DNA of 64,000 nucleotides from Nectonema munidae (taxonomy: Eukaryota > Nematomorpha > Nectonematoida > Nectonematidae): positions 124,001 through 188,000 of the forward strand of contig JAUIRK010001002.1 of assembly GCA_030549495.1 (NCBI GenBank). The letters are read 5' to 3'. The notes beneath the pieces were generated by a model that made no database searches, was not told where the DNA came from, and worked only from the letters and a program-made list of their open reading frames with translations. The stretch's first letter is position 1, and each line of letters opens with the position of its first letter. This document shows, one piece after another, positions 35,080 to 45,941 of this stretch. A program made the translations under genes and the position numbers.

Positions 35080-36180
35080 TTTCATAAAAAAATGAACATC
35101 ACCATTAAATTCTGCATACTTGAGATGTATAAAAAACTTTAAAAGAATAAAAATTTTAATTTTGACATATATTTAAATTATTTTGTCAGGTTTGACTAAT
35201 ATTTATAAAAAAACGAATATAACCAGTAAACACAGCCTACTTGAAAATGGGTATATGTGTGTAAAATGCCATGCACGGTAAACTTTATCAGCTCCCTATA
35301 CTTTCTATTAAACGTAATTCTCTAATTCAAAAAACCGTGCCTGATCCTTTCTTTTTAGGATAAATCTAATTTTTTTGACAGTTTTGGTTGATTTTTATTA
35401 AAAAATGAATATCACCACTAAATTACGCATGCTTAAAATGGGTATATATGTGTAAAAAACTTTATATTATTACTTAGATAAAAAGTTTCTGTTTAAGATG
35501 AGCTGTCATATATAAATCAATGCTTTGATAACTTTAATTGATTTTTATAAAAAAAATGAATATCACCGCTGAATTCAGCATGCTTGAAAATGGGTATACA
35601 TGTGTAAAAAACTTTATATACTTATTTAGATAAAAGTTCCTTTTTGAGATGAGCTGTCACATTTAGATCAATTTTTTGACACGTTTGATTGATTTTCATT
35701 AAAAATGAATATCGCCACTGAATTCAGCATATTTGAAAATGGGTATACATGTGTAAAAAACTTTATATACTTATTTAGATAAAAGTTCCTTTTTAAGATG
35801 AGCTGTCACATTTAGATCAATTTTTTGACAGGTTTGATTGATTTTCATTAAAAATGAATATCACAACTGAATTCAGCATATTTGAAAATGGGTATACATG
35901 TGTAAAAAACTTTATATACTTATTTAGATAAAAAGTTCCCTTTTGAGATGAGCTGTCACATTTAGATCAATTTTTTGACAGCTTTGATTGCTTTTCATAA
36001 AAAATGAATATCACTACTGAATTCAGCATATTTGAAAATGAGTATACATGCGTAAAAAACTTTATATAATTATTTAAATAAAAAGTTCTTTTTTGAGATG
36101 AACTGTCAAATATAAATCAATTTTTTGACAGGTTTGATTGATTTTGATAAAAAATGGACATCACCACTAAATTCAGCATA
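35080..36180. repeat. Tandem array, 149-150 bp unit
   Basis: TGGGTATACATGTG or close variants at 35591, 35740, 35889 and 36039, with older units to the left. Each holds GATGAGCTGTCACATTTAG and TTTTTTGACAGGTTTGATTG. The sequence is unrelated to the 152 bp array in the same element but is the reverse complement of the array at 6450-6910. Confidence 0.85.
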
Positions 36181-36303
36181 TAGTTGAAATATATATGTAA
36201 CATTAAAAATATTTATAAAAACTTATTAATATCTGAGAAAAATAGGGGGGGGGGGGCGTCAGCACTTGAGCGGACAAATTTTGCCCAGCACTAATAAGGT
36301 TAA

Positions 36304-37696
36304 GAGTCTTACTAATCACTGACTTACGATAATGACTTACATAGATAATATAAAAAAAATTGAAATTGATCCAAATTGAAATTTAAAAAAGAATAGAAAA
36401 AATAAAAACTTTTAAAAAACAAAATTAAATACTGTAACATTTAAATAATTGTCAATGTTAAACGCATCGCACTTCATCAACACTGATTGCAACCTCATAT
36501 GATTTGCATCATTCCAATTCACAACCTTTCATAGAATTGTAGCCTCACAAAATTTTTTTATAAATAAACTTAGATTACTTTAGCTTCACATTACTTTAAG
36601 TTTTTACTTTTCTATGATTGCAACCTCACGACCTAATAATTCAACGCATCACACACACATGTATATAAACTAATGACACAGCACAACGATCAGAACCCAA
36701 TCACTTCATCAAAGAAAACAACCAAGAGGAGAAACCTTTTTGAGATCTTCACCAACTCCCAAAGCTATGCAACAAGCCAGAGAATCTCGTGAAGATCGAA
36801 GACGCTTCAATTTATCTCTTTACAATAAAGTTGTTTTCGTTCAGATTTTCGGATTATTGCTGGTTCAGCAATAAAAATATATTGTATATTAGTTTGAAAA
36901 AATTTGATTTTTTTTAAATAAACCTATGTAAAATTATAGTGTCTATACAAAGACTTTTCAGCTTTTTATTCTAATAACTAAAATAAATCCGTTTTTCTTC
37001 ATTATAAATATTTCACCTCTTTACCACTTAATGTCATAGGCGTGAAACTATTTTAAGACTAAAAATTTTCGTCCATGAACATCCATAATTCTTAAAAAGG
37101 TATTCATTTCGTAGATACGATAGCAAAAAAATGAAATGAATATATAATTAATATAAAGTAGTTAGAATGGGGTAGCTTGGATCAACGTAATTCTTTTATG
37201 TAAACAGTTTATTCGAATGACATCTTCAAATTGACTCCATTGATTTGGAAAAGTTTAGCTCAGAAATTAATCCTATCTATAATAAAAAAATAGAGAGCAA
37301 ATAGAAATATTAAGGATAACTTTAATATAATTTTCTAAGATTTGGGAAATTATTTTTCAAAAACAGTATGAGAGTGCAACCTTCTACATTATTGTTTAAA
37401 AAAACTCCATAAGGAGTCTCTAATCCACGTATTTTGCATAAAAATATACAGGTTTTTTTTTATTTTTGACAATGTTATCTGATTTTCATCTTGTCAAATA
37501 AGTATCTTAAAATATCAAAAATGTATATTTAAAGTCTTAGATATTATGTGTTCATTACAGATAATTAGAATTTTTGTACAGGATATGCTACGCAGACATT
37601 AGAGACAAGGCTTGTAAACTTTCAAATTTTCTCTACCCTATAGTATATATCTATAATTTGTTGAGCTGAATTACGGTTAATAAGTTAATGTATGAT
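36304..37696. other. AT-rich DNA with a possible solo LTR
   Basis: No protein gene. Between about 36435 and 36890 there is a promoter-like order: TGTATATAAAC (TATA box) at about 36659, about 160 bp of more balanced sequence, and CAATAAAGTTGTTTTCG at about 36823. This layout would suit a solo LTR starting TGTAACATTT near 36434. I cannot find matching target duplications, a primer site or any gag-pol, so the family is unknown and the call is weak. Confidence 0.25.
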
Positions 37697-37704
37697 ATTT
37701 GATG

Positions 37705-37751
37705 CAGGGGCGCACATCCGGGGGAGGCGAGGGGGGGGGGGGGGCGACCGC

Positions 37752-37784
<33 letters not shown>

Positions 37785-38170
37785 TGTTTTCAGGGGGGGG
37801 GGCGAAAATGACCTTCGCCCTCCCCCCCCCCTCCCCCCAATAATTTTCTATAAGAAGAGTTGCTGCTTGTTTTTAAAACATGTATGCCGACTTTCGAATC
37901 AATCAAACATCATGCCAAATTGCTCTGAAATTCCGTTCCAGGCGAATCGTCGCACAGGACTAAGTTTGAGTGAAAGAAGAGAGCTTGAATGAGAGAAGAA
38001 AGATTGCATGAGAGAAGAGAGCTTGGGTGATTGATTGAGTTTTAACAGAGAAAGCGGAAGAGATAAAGAGAAATAGAATCACGGTGACAGAAGAAGATAA
38101 GAAAATCTAGTGGATAATCAACATGTGTTTGCTCAAAAATACTACAAGGAGGACACTGTGATAAACATTG
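37705..38170. mobile_element. Non-autonomous hAT element, partial copy 3
   Basis: Starts CAGGGGCGCACATCC at 37705. Its right part (37975-38170, GAGAGCTTGAATGAG through GACACTGTGATAAACATTGC) matches the right part of copy 1 (11690-11890), but the right terminus is missing. Its left terminal region (about 37890-37935) is the reverse complement of the right terminal region of copy 2 (about 50247-50293). It contains extreme homopolymers: G14 at 37731-37744 and C30 at 37751-37780. Confidence 0.65.
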
Positions 38171-38186
38171 CTTACTTACTTATTGC

Positions 38187-38449
38187 GTAGACGGAGAATC
38201 TCTGAAGTCGGAAAATCTGTGAAGTAAGTTCTTTGTGCATAAGCCGCTTTCTCTCTCTCTAGCTGGCCTATCTTCCCTTGTGTTACATTTTCTCTGTCAC
38301 TTTTCTCACTCCCCAAAGTGTAATTAGAACGTAGACGGAGAATCTGTGAAGTTCTTTGTGCATAAGCCGCCTTCTCTCTATCTCTAGCTGGCCTATCTTC
38401 CCTTGTGTTACAATTTCTCTGTCACTTTCCTCACTCCCCAAAGTGTAAT
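38187..38449. repeat. Tandem duplication, 138 and 119 bp
   Basis: Two copies (38187-38324 and 38331-38449) from GTAGACGGAGAATCT to CCCCAAAGTGTAAT. The second lacks about 19 bp present in the first. The sequence is less AT-rich than the surroundings; its origin is unknown. The ORF on the minus strand across it is probably not real. Confidence 0.8.
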
Positions 38450-38920
38450 CTACGCCAATAGGTTCTAGGAAAGTCTCTGAAGTATGTATTTTACGATGCT
38501 TATGATGGGTGCTAAGAATGTGCGTGAGTGCAATTTTAACACAAATAAAGATGTAGTAAGTAAAAGCAAGCACGATAAAAACAATGTTATCTTCTATATA
38601 TTTAAAATACTTGAATATGGTGATATTCATCAAAATATATTTGTGTATGCACGCATTCTGGACATAAAAAAGCATCGAATTGTTTATAAAACAAATAAAA
38701 GTTGATATAAAACTTAAAAAAAATTTTTAGATGGCGTTAAATTTTTTGAGTAAAAAAGTGTAAAAATCAAAAAAAATTGTAAAAAAACTTAAGATTTAAT
38801 TTTTTATTTGTCACAAAAACTTATTTTAAAGCCGCAGATGGAAAAAAAAGCTGAAAACACTGTATTTTTTTAAGTGTAAAAAATGCACGGACTCCGTCCA
38901 CGGCGTTATTCTGAAGGGGT
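38450..38920. other. AT-rich spacer
   Basis: No gene or repeat recognised. At 38884-38930 ACTCCGTCCACGGCG and GGGGTCCGTC look like the GC-rich subterminal part of a hAT element, probably belonging to the next feature. Confidence 0.35.
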
Positions 38921-38923
38921 CCG

Positions 38924-39986
38924 TCAAGCGAAGGTTAACTTTGAACACCAAACATCATTTTCCAATCTACTGGACAAACTAAATTTATGTTCACAAAAAT
39001 AAAATTTCAATTCATTCATCAATTCAACCATTCTTACCAGAACGTTTCCTCTCGAAAGCCATCTAACCTCCGTATGTAAAAGAAGAGTTGTTTGAAGGCT
39101 GCCCATATCTTTGCATAAAGCTTTGAATATTCTTGATGGTAATGGTCGTGTTTTGATAAAATTGATCATTTGCACAGCTTCGTCCAAGACTACTTTTAAT
39201 GAGGGAAGAATTCTTTTCGTAACTAATGCATATCTACGAAGAATGCAGTGAATACCGCTGCAGTTTTTTGCAACAATTTTTATTCTAGTAACAGCACGGT
39301 TCAATTTTCCTATCATAGCCTTAGCTCCATCAGAACAAACTGAAATGCATTTATCCCAACCGATACCGTGACTTATGCAATTATTAACGCATTTAACGAT
39401 ATGTTCTCCACTAGTATGAAGATTCAAGCTTTCACAAAAAAGCAAATCACCCTTAATTGATTTATTAAAATCGTATCTAACAAATACCAAAGAATTGCAA
39501 GACCAGCCACATCTGTTGACTCATCCATTTGCAGAGCATACGCATGACAAGAAATCAATCGTGAGATGAGCTCTGATTCAATATAATCCGAAATATCAGA
39601 AATACGGCGAGATACTGTATTATTAGATAAAGAAAGAGACTCAATTTTTTTGTGAATATGATTCACCAAATAGACAAAAAACTAGATCCTTCAATATTGG
39701 TTTTATCAGTGATTCACGTAAATAAAAAATTTACTTAAATAATATTTTTTCTTAGCTAATAAATTTATTTTTTGTGCGATAAGAACTTAAAAGAACGAAT
39801 TTAAAAAAAATGAAATTTTAAAGTAGCGCAGACATTTTACTGCGATTTGGAAGATTCAAACAAAAGTAAAAAATGTAAATATTTATATTCGTGTTCTAAA
39901 TTAGTGATGAGTGTGAATAAAATGGCTTTTCAATTTCGCATCGCGGAACCCCTAAAAAGGCTTGAAACCAACTTTGGGAAACCCTG
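38924..39986 (-). pseudogene. hAT-Buster element with ZBED5-like transposase, deleted and frameshifted
   Basis: The right TIR, reversed, is CAGGGTTTCCCAAAGTTGG ending at 39986. Minus-strand coding: 39669-39424 carries MDESTDVAGLAILWYLLDT, then a one-base shift near 39485. 39490-38924 then continues with FCESLNLHTSGEHI, ISVCSDGAKAMIGK, GIHCILRRYALVTKRILP and LLLHTEVRWLSRGNVLVRM. The frame ends abruptly after ENDVWCSKLTFA, where the rest of the C-terminus has been deleted. The catalytic-region motifs are those of the elements at 1-1135 and 4300-5830, but the sequence is clearly a different lineage. Confidence 0.8.
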
Positions 39987-40029
39987 CCTAGAGGATTCAA
40001 GCAAAAAGAAACATGGTGGTGGAAAGAAG

Positions 40030-41865
40030 ATTTGAGAAAGGTATTAAAAGAGAAAAAAAGGCTTTTAAGAAGTAGCGAAAAATGAACTTGAAAGAAGACA
40101 AGTAAATGTATGTAGAAAAGAAGCCAAAGGGTTTATTGCGATTGCAAAAAATAAAGGGACTAAAAAACTCTATGATGATTTAAATTCAAAAGAACGAGAA
40201 AACCAGATATATAGAATTGCAAAAGCAAGGCAGAAAGAAGGGGAGGAGATTGGAAATGTCAATATTATTAAAGATAAAGAAGGAAAAATAATGTTTGATG
40301 TAGAAGGAGTTAAGAACAGAGGGGCAGAATATTTTGAAGAACTCCTGAATAAGGGAAATAGAAAAGAAGAGTTAGATGTAGCTTTGAAGGTTGAAGGACC
40401 AGAAAAGATAATAGTTGAAGATGAAGTATTGCAGCAAATCAGAAAGATGAAGAATTATAAAGCACCTGGGCTTACTGAAGTTAGTATTGATATAAGCAGA
40501 AGGACATACAACTTTATCATGGAGGTAGACTTCCTGAAAAGAATTAGGATAAATGAAAAAATAGCGAAAGACTGCAGGAAAAGCCTACTAGTGCCGATTT
40601 GGAAAAGAAAGGAGACATCTTGCAATGTGGTAGTTATCGTGGAGTGAAGTTACTGGAGCATGGACTGAAGGTTCTAGAAAGAATTGTAGACAAGCGAATC
40701 CGTTCGGTGATAAAAATAGACCAAAAATAGTTTGGATTTATGCCTGGAAAAAGCTCAATAGTAGCGATTATTATCTAATTTTTTAATTAATAGAAAAGAA
40801 AATTGAAGGAAATTTATCACTTTTTTTGCAAATTTGTGGATTTAGAGAAGGCATATGATACAATTCCCAGGGAAGTAGTTTATTGGTGCCTGCGTAAGAA
40901 GGGAGTATCAGAAAAACTGGTGAGATTGATTAAAGAAATATAATAACTCAATAACATCTATTAAAACGGGGGAAGGAATTTTGAAGTGAAAATAGGGTTG
41001 CATCAAGGTTCGGCATTGAGTCCATTGTTGTTTGCATTAGTTATTGATGAGCTCTCAAAACATTTAATAAAAGAAAAACTTTGGAGTTTTTATTCGCTGA
41101 TGACTTAGCAATATTAGCAGATAACGAAGAAGAATTACAGAAGAGAATCATAAAATGGCAAGAGAGTTTAGAGAAATATGGATTGAAGATGAATTCTGAA
41201 AAGACAGAGATCATGGTATGTAGCAAAAGTGAGGATATTGTAACGCAGGTGAAAGATAGGACCGGAATGAACTGAAGCAGACAAAAAAATTTAAATACTT
41301 GGGAGCAAAAATTATGGATAGCGGAAGCTGTGAAAAGGACGTCCAAGCAAGAGTGAATGCCAGCTGGCTGAAATAGAAAGAGGTTAAAGCGATAAAAGAA
41401 TGCCGATGAAACTAAAAGTGAAGATTTACACTACAATTGTTCAACCAACCGTTGCTGACTTATGGATGCGAATGCTGGAGCTTAAGGAAAAAAGAAGAAA
41501 GAAAATTAAAGACGGCAGGGATGAAGATGCTGAGAAAAATGTTGGGAACAACTTAAAAAGATAAAATAAGAAACGAAGAGATTAGAAGAAAGACCGGCGT
41601 AGAGGTAAGTGTGTTGGCGGTAGCGGAACGTAGTAAGTTGCGGTGGTACCGGCATATTTTAAGAAAGAAGCAAGAACATGTGGTGCGCCAAGCTCTGTAA
41701 AAAGAAGCAGATGCAGACAACTAAAGAGATGGAGGGATGGGCTGAAGGAGCGACTGCAAAAGCTTGGACTCAACGAAGAGGCGCACTTAACAGAGATGTG
41801 GAGATAGCGCATCTTAGCCAGCGACCCCCAACTTGGGAATAAGGTGTAGACAAAGAAGAAGAGGG
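40030..41865 (+). pseudogene. RTE-like LINE, 5'-truncated, many frameshifts
   Basis: Plus-strand blocks in the usual RTE order. Linker with YRIAKARQKEGEEIGNVNII (40210) and RGAEYFEELLNKGNRKEE. RT domain 0 VLQQIRKMKNYKAPGLTEV. Then KSLLVPIWKRK, FGFMPGKSSIV (about 40730), VDLEKAYDTIPREVVYW (40840), GLHQGSALSPLLFALVIDEL (41000) and the catalytic FADD in EFLFADDLAILADNEEEL (41084). Next are LEKYGLKMNSEKTEIMV and KYLGAKIMDSG. The C-terminal domain has KLKTAGMKMLRKMLG, IRNEEIRRKTGV and LRWYRHILRKKQEHV. The 3' end is an AAGAAGAAG-like tail at about 41855. The endonuclease is missing. I count at least six frame changes, so it is dead. Confidence 0.88.
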
Positions 41866-42224
41866 TTCACTATATCCAATTCGTTTAATTCCAAAACTTT
41901 TAAAAGTAAATTATTTTGTAAATCTTCTTAAAATTTTGAAAATCTTACTATATCAGTTTATATAGTAAGTTATCTTAGTTAGTAAGTCTCGTTTTATCAT
42001 ATAGTTGTTTATGATAAAATAAGTTTACTTCTAGTAAAAAACACAAGTTTATAACACTAAGTCCACCCTGGCTCATGATGTTAAGATTGAAAACGGGACA
42101 AAAAGGACAATTTTCCTTTATACAGAAAAGTTTTGAAATTTGATTAAAACGTTTTATATTTATTTAAATTTTCATGTTGTATGATAGCCACATGAGTTAA
42201 TCTTTTGACAATATTTTTTGTATA

Positions 42225-42910
42225 AAAATCAGGGTTTTGTGGGTGTGACTTTTTACCGAAATTCCCCTGAATACTATAAATTCTTTTCAAATCTTTTATC
42301 GAAGTTATTTTTCAAAGGTTAGTAAACCTGTTTTATCTAGTTATTTTATACAAATTTGATGGTTTCATATAGATTTTTTACCGAAATCCTGCGGAACCCT
42401 CTAAAATCTTATAGAATTTTCCGGTTTGCCCTAAATACTATAATTTCTTTTCAAACCATCGACAGAAGTTTTTTTTCAAAACTTAATTAACCTGTTTTAT
42501 ATGAATATTTTATACAAATTTGATGGATTCACATCAATTTTTTACCGAAATCCTTTGAATGTTATGTTATCTCCCGAAATCCCCCTAAATAATATAATTT
42601 ATTTTCAAATAATCAACTTTTTTCAAATTTGATGGATTGATATATATTTTTCATCGGAATCCTACAGAAAATAGATTTTTACTTCTAGAGGGATTCCGGG
42701 AGATTCCATAAAATTTCAAGGGATTTCGTAGGTTTCGGGTAAAAAATCGGTATGAATCCATGGAAATTTTAATAAAATATTCATATAAAAGAGCTTAATT
42801 AATCTTTGAAAAATAACTTCGATAAAAGATTTGAAAATAATTTATAGTATTTAGAGGGAAAATTTTTAGTAGATTTCGTAAAAAGTCACGCAAGGGTTTT
42901 GCTAATGAAA
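42225..42910. repeat. Foldback repeat
   Basis: Two to three direct units of about 180 bp (TTTTTTACCGAAAT, CTTTTCAAA, CCTGTTTTAT, TACAAATTTGATGG) run from 42225 to about 42660. One unit then appears in the opposite orientation at 42725-42890 (GGTAAAAAATCGG, ATCCATGGAAATTTTAATA, TTCGATAAAAGATTTGAAAA). The axis is near 42690. No coding capacity and no clear target duplication; probably a foldback MITE. Confidence 0.6.
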
Positions 42911-42959
42911 GACATTGGTACATGTGAGAGTCTACTCTTTTTCTAAATAGCGTTTTTAG

Positions 42960-43255
42960 ATCTGATAATCCCAAGTATTCAAATCTAATTCACTGTTATG
43001 AAAAGTTTACAATAGATAATCTTCTGGCTTACTTCACTTCTTTTCTGTATATAGGTCAAAATGGTGACCAAAAAATCAAAACTTCACAATTATTTTCAAA
43101 ATCTAGAAGTCCTTTTCTAAGAGCAAGTATAGGAAGAGCAGGGGGGGTTCAATATGGGAAAATACAGGCCCATCGGGTACTGGATTGAAAAAGTTTCAAA
43201 AGTTTGCAAGACACCACCTACCCTTTATAACTGTATTGGTACTTAAAAAAACTGA
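42960..43255 (+). pseudogene. Possible piggyBac transposase N-terminal fragment
   Basis: A short open stretch reads LLAYFTSFLYIGQNGDQK, then QLFSKSRSPFLRASIGR, then FNMGKYRPIGYW. It recalls the AFIGL...G / LW....G...F...M.R..F segment of piggyBac proteins. It is isolated from the piggyBac pieces further right. Weak call. Confidence 0.3.
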
Positions 43256-43368
43256 CACTTTTTTTGGATATACCACCCTTGTCACTCTATATTTATTTGT
43301 CGCTTTCATATTTAGCTTTGAGAAATTGAATATATGAATCTGTTTATTATGAAAAACATGTTGTAAAG

Positions 43369-43733
43369 TCATTTTTTATTTAAAATTTTATCTTTCATTT
43401 TTGCATCTACCACATATTGTGGAGGAACACTTTTTCCATGTAAACTTTTATAGTGCTCTTCTAAGCACAATGTCCAAACAACACAGTTACACTTATTTTC
43501 AGGACATATTATAGGTTTATTGTATGTTGACTTTATGTTCATGCTTTTACTGTATTTGGTACAATCTGACATGACAATTTTAAAAAAAATTTCTCTTCCC
43601 TTTTTTGAGCTGAATTCTACCTTTGTTGAACAATTTTCTGATTTGAGACCACAGAGTCCGCAAATAATTGTATCAAATGTTTCCTTTCTTATATAATGCC
43701 CAGCAATATGCTCAATACGTTTTTTATCTATCC
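43369..43733 (-). pseudogene. Uncharacterised Cys-rich multicopy protein, C-terminal part
   Basis: Minus strand, RDKKRIEHIAGHYIRKETF followed by a zinc-binding-like pattern: IICGLCGLKSENCSTKVEF, then IVMSDCTKYSKSMNIKS, IICPENKCNCVVWTLC and LEEHYKSLHGKS. The spacing C-x2-C, C, C-x4-C, H...H suggests a structural zinc module. It ends with a stop at 43369. The first residues of the open frame (43764-43734) are only a piggyBac terminus read backwards. I take this to be the downstream half of the gene whose upstream half is at 45941-45279, with a piggyBac element inserted between. A similar CG.CG...CN..W...H layout is known to me from uncharacterised fungal multicopy proteins; I cannot assign a function. 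Confidence 0.45.
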
Positions 43734-45085
43734 CTAGAACGACCAAGTGGGTCAATTGACCCATACCAAATACTAAAATATATTTTAAAGCATAACTCTG
43801 TTTTATTTTTTACTGAAACTCAACCGATACTTTCATGTACACGCATTATTTACAAAAATATTTAAAATTCGAAATTTTCCTGTTCGACTTTCCTTAAATG
43901 GTACTCATATCCTACAACGACCAAAATGGGTCATTTGACCCATTTTTTCATTTTTTATACTTTACAAAATATAATAATTAATTATAGTTAATAAAGAGTT
44001 TTTGATAATAATTAAATAATATTTTTGATTCAAATAAATTCATCAAAAAATTTTTTATTCTTTTTTCACTCCAATTTTGTTTTCATTGGTAATGCCTTCA
44101 TTGCTCAATGCTCATTCTTCAAAAGATTTTATAATCTTTGATGATAGTTGCGATGAAAGTACTGGAAGTGAAAGTTCTTCACTTGATTCAAGTTTTGATA
44201 CTAATTCAGTACTTCCAGTAATTGTGAAGTTATCAGCAAAAAGTGTAAAAAAGTTTTCTCGAATTTCGACCAAAAAAAGGAATTTGTTTCGAAAGACAAA
44301 ACACGTTGGATGAAAAAAACTTTTTCAAAGAAAACGCAAAAACTAAATTTGATGAGGAAAGAAGGTAGTCCATCAAAATTTCTTCTTGCAAGAGTTGATG
44401 AAGTTATACACGTTTTCAAAGAGCTGATGAGTGATGTGATACTGAAAAAGATAATAAAGTATTCCATTTTAGAAGCCAGAAGAAAAGGAGATGAAAACTT
44501 CGATCTGACATTAGATGAAATTGGTGTGTTTATTGGATTATGTTTTGAAAGGCAGGAGTGAACCGCTACGCAGTTTCTGGAGTGAGGATTATGGGAGAGA
44601 AATTTTCAAAAAAACACGAGTCGTAATAAATTTGAAGCGATAATGAAAAATATGAGGTTTGATGATAGAAACTCCAGACAAAAAGCTAGAAAGGATGACA
44701 AATTTTGTCTGATAAGAGAAGTATGGGAAACTTTTATTCTAAACTGTATGAAATGCTATGTTCCGAAAGGATTCTGCACTATTGATGAGTAGTTATTATC
44801 TTGCAAATCAAAGTGCATGTTTACACATATATGCCGGCTAAACCTGGCAAATTTGGAATAAAGTTCTGGCTTTTTTCAGACTCGAAAACGGTTATGTGAT
44901 GAATGGCTTTCCATACACTGGTAAAGAAGATAACAGATTCAATCATTTAGGAGAGCATGTTGTCATGAAAGTTATGGCACCTTTTTTGAACATGGGACTC
45001 AACGTAACAACAGATAACTTTTTTATTAGTTTATCTCGTGCTCTAGAACTGAAAAAAACTGGTCATTTTCTGGTCGTTGCAGGGT
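43734..45085 (+). mobile_element. piggyBac element inserted in the Cys-rich gene
   Basis: The left end CCCTAGAACGACCAAGTGGG (43735) closely resembles the classic piggyBac start CCCTAGAA. The right end is GGTCGTTGCAGGG, ending at 45085 and followed by TTAA (45086-45089). On the left the target site reads TCTA instead of TTAA. A second copy of the subterminal motif (ACGACCAAAATGGGTCATTT, then GACCCATT) lies at 43917. The transposase runs directly into the right terminus, so the C-terminal coding part has been deleted. Confidence 0.6.
44077..45085 (+). pseudogene. piggyBac transposase, N-terminal and catalytic part
   Basis: 44077-44313 is an acidic/Ser-rich start (IIFDDSCDESTGSESSSLD). 44310-44561 gives a helical segment (TLDEIGVFIGLCFERQ). 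Between 44561 and 44895 other frames carry MKNMRFDDRNSRQKARKDDK, CYVPKGFCTIDE and KPGKFGIKFWLFSD-like sequence. 44896 onward reads NGFPYTGKEDNRFNHLGEHV, then VTTDNFFISLSRALELKK. The IDEQL and TDNFF regions hold the first two catalytic Asp positions of the DDE_Tnp_1_7 fold. At least three frameshifts or stops and a deletion of the C-terminal Cys domain make it inactive. Confidence 0.8.
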
Positions 45086-45278
45086 TAACATTTTTCATAC
45101 AAATTTTGCATTTTTTTTCATTTCCATTCTTTATTTCTTCCTCTGCAAAAAGAATTTATTTATATTCTTTAGTAAAAAAAACTTCACCCAACACGAGGGT
45201 CCAAGTCAATTTATGGGTGTACATTTTTGTAAGCACGATTTAAATTCCTCTTGGGAATTTTCAGTCCAATATATCTTT

Positions 45279-45941
45279 TCATTGACTATCTTTGTTTTCA
45301 GCTTTAATAAAAGTAAAGTAAAATTGCCTTTTTCTTTGTCGTATTCTACATAATTTAAAGGTTTTTTTTTCAGAATCAAAAATTTGTTTAACTAAAAAAA
45401 CATCAACTTTATCTTCGACTATAACACAGTCATTAATATAAAGGAGATTGTCCAAAATCTCTTCTGTGTTTGGATCCTTCAGTGTTTCTAAAGAGAGACC
45501 CCTGACTCTTTTCAACCTATCTTTGCTCAAAGGAGTTTTCCTGATTAAATTTTTTAGACAAGTTGATTTATAAATTTTGGTTCCATCTATATATACTGTT
45601 GGTTCGTGCTTCTCTTTTATTACTTCTGACAGAGCTTAAACAGAAGTAAAATCTTTTTCATTCAGAGGAAACACCAGGGCACTATTTCGATTTTCTTCTA
45701 ATAGAAAAGGATCTTCAGTTGAAAGTCTAACTCCAATTAAGCAGCCTTCTCGATATGGACACCTTAACGTAACTCTCTTATTGACCAAACTGTCAACATC
45801 AGCTTCAGACAGGTAGCAAGCTTCATAGTAGCCTTTCATCCAACAGCTTTTAATATTCACATTTTCAAGCGTCAATAAATCAGCATTCCAAGAGTTAGGA
45901 TTAGAATAATCTAAGCATAATCTAGGATTGAAAATGTTCAA
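45279..45941 (-). pseudogene. Uncharacterised Cys-rich multicopy protein, upstream part, one in-frame stop
   Basis: A 221-codon minus-strand frame from a TTG at 45941, interrupted only by one TAA at 45636-45638. Features: a start with NPRLCLDYSNPNSWNADLL, then KSCWMKGYYEACYLSEADV, RVTLRCPYREGCLIGVRLS, ENRNSALVFPLNEKDFTSV, (stop), EPTVYIDGTKIYKSTCLKN, KTPLSKDRLKRVRGLSLE, and a charged end. There is no upstream ATG in frame; an exon further right is likely. The DG..IYK.......SKDRLKRVRG motif resembles one seen in the same kind of fungal multicopy proteins as the 43369-43733 piece, which lies next on this strand. Coding-like sequence may continue in another frame to about 45150 (ENSQEEFKSCLQKCTPIN). 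Function unknown. Confidence 0.45.

Larger units (their letters stand above)
32046..36299. mobile_element. 4.25 kb TTAA-flanked non-autonomous element (piggyBac-type)
   Basis: TTAA at 32042-32045 and 36300-36303 flank termini CCCTATTAGTGATGGG and, reversed, CCTTATTAGTGCTGGG, so the insertion is complete. Both subterminal regions carry G/C runs (GGGGGCGTAAAACGCCCC on the left, twelve Gs on the right at 36245-36256). Inside are two different tandem arrays (32479-33960 and 35080-36180) separated by about 1.1 kb of AT-rich DNA without readable transposase. The relic at 6290-8100 shares the terminus and the second array and holds piggyBac transposase pieces, which supports the family call. Confidence 0.8.

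Noticed and set aside
38283-38705. ORFs on both strands over the tandem duplication
   Set aside because: No similarity, and the two overlap antisense in low-complexity repeats.
41582-41812. Minus-strand Ser-rich protein
   Set aside because: It is antisense to the C-terminal domain of the RTE-like LINE.
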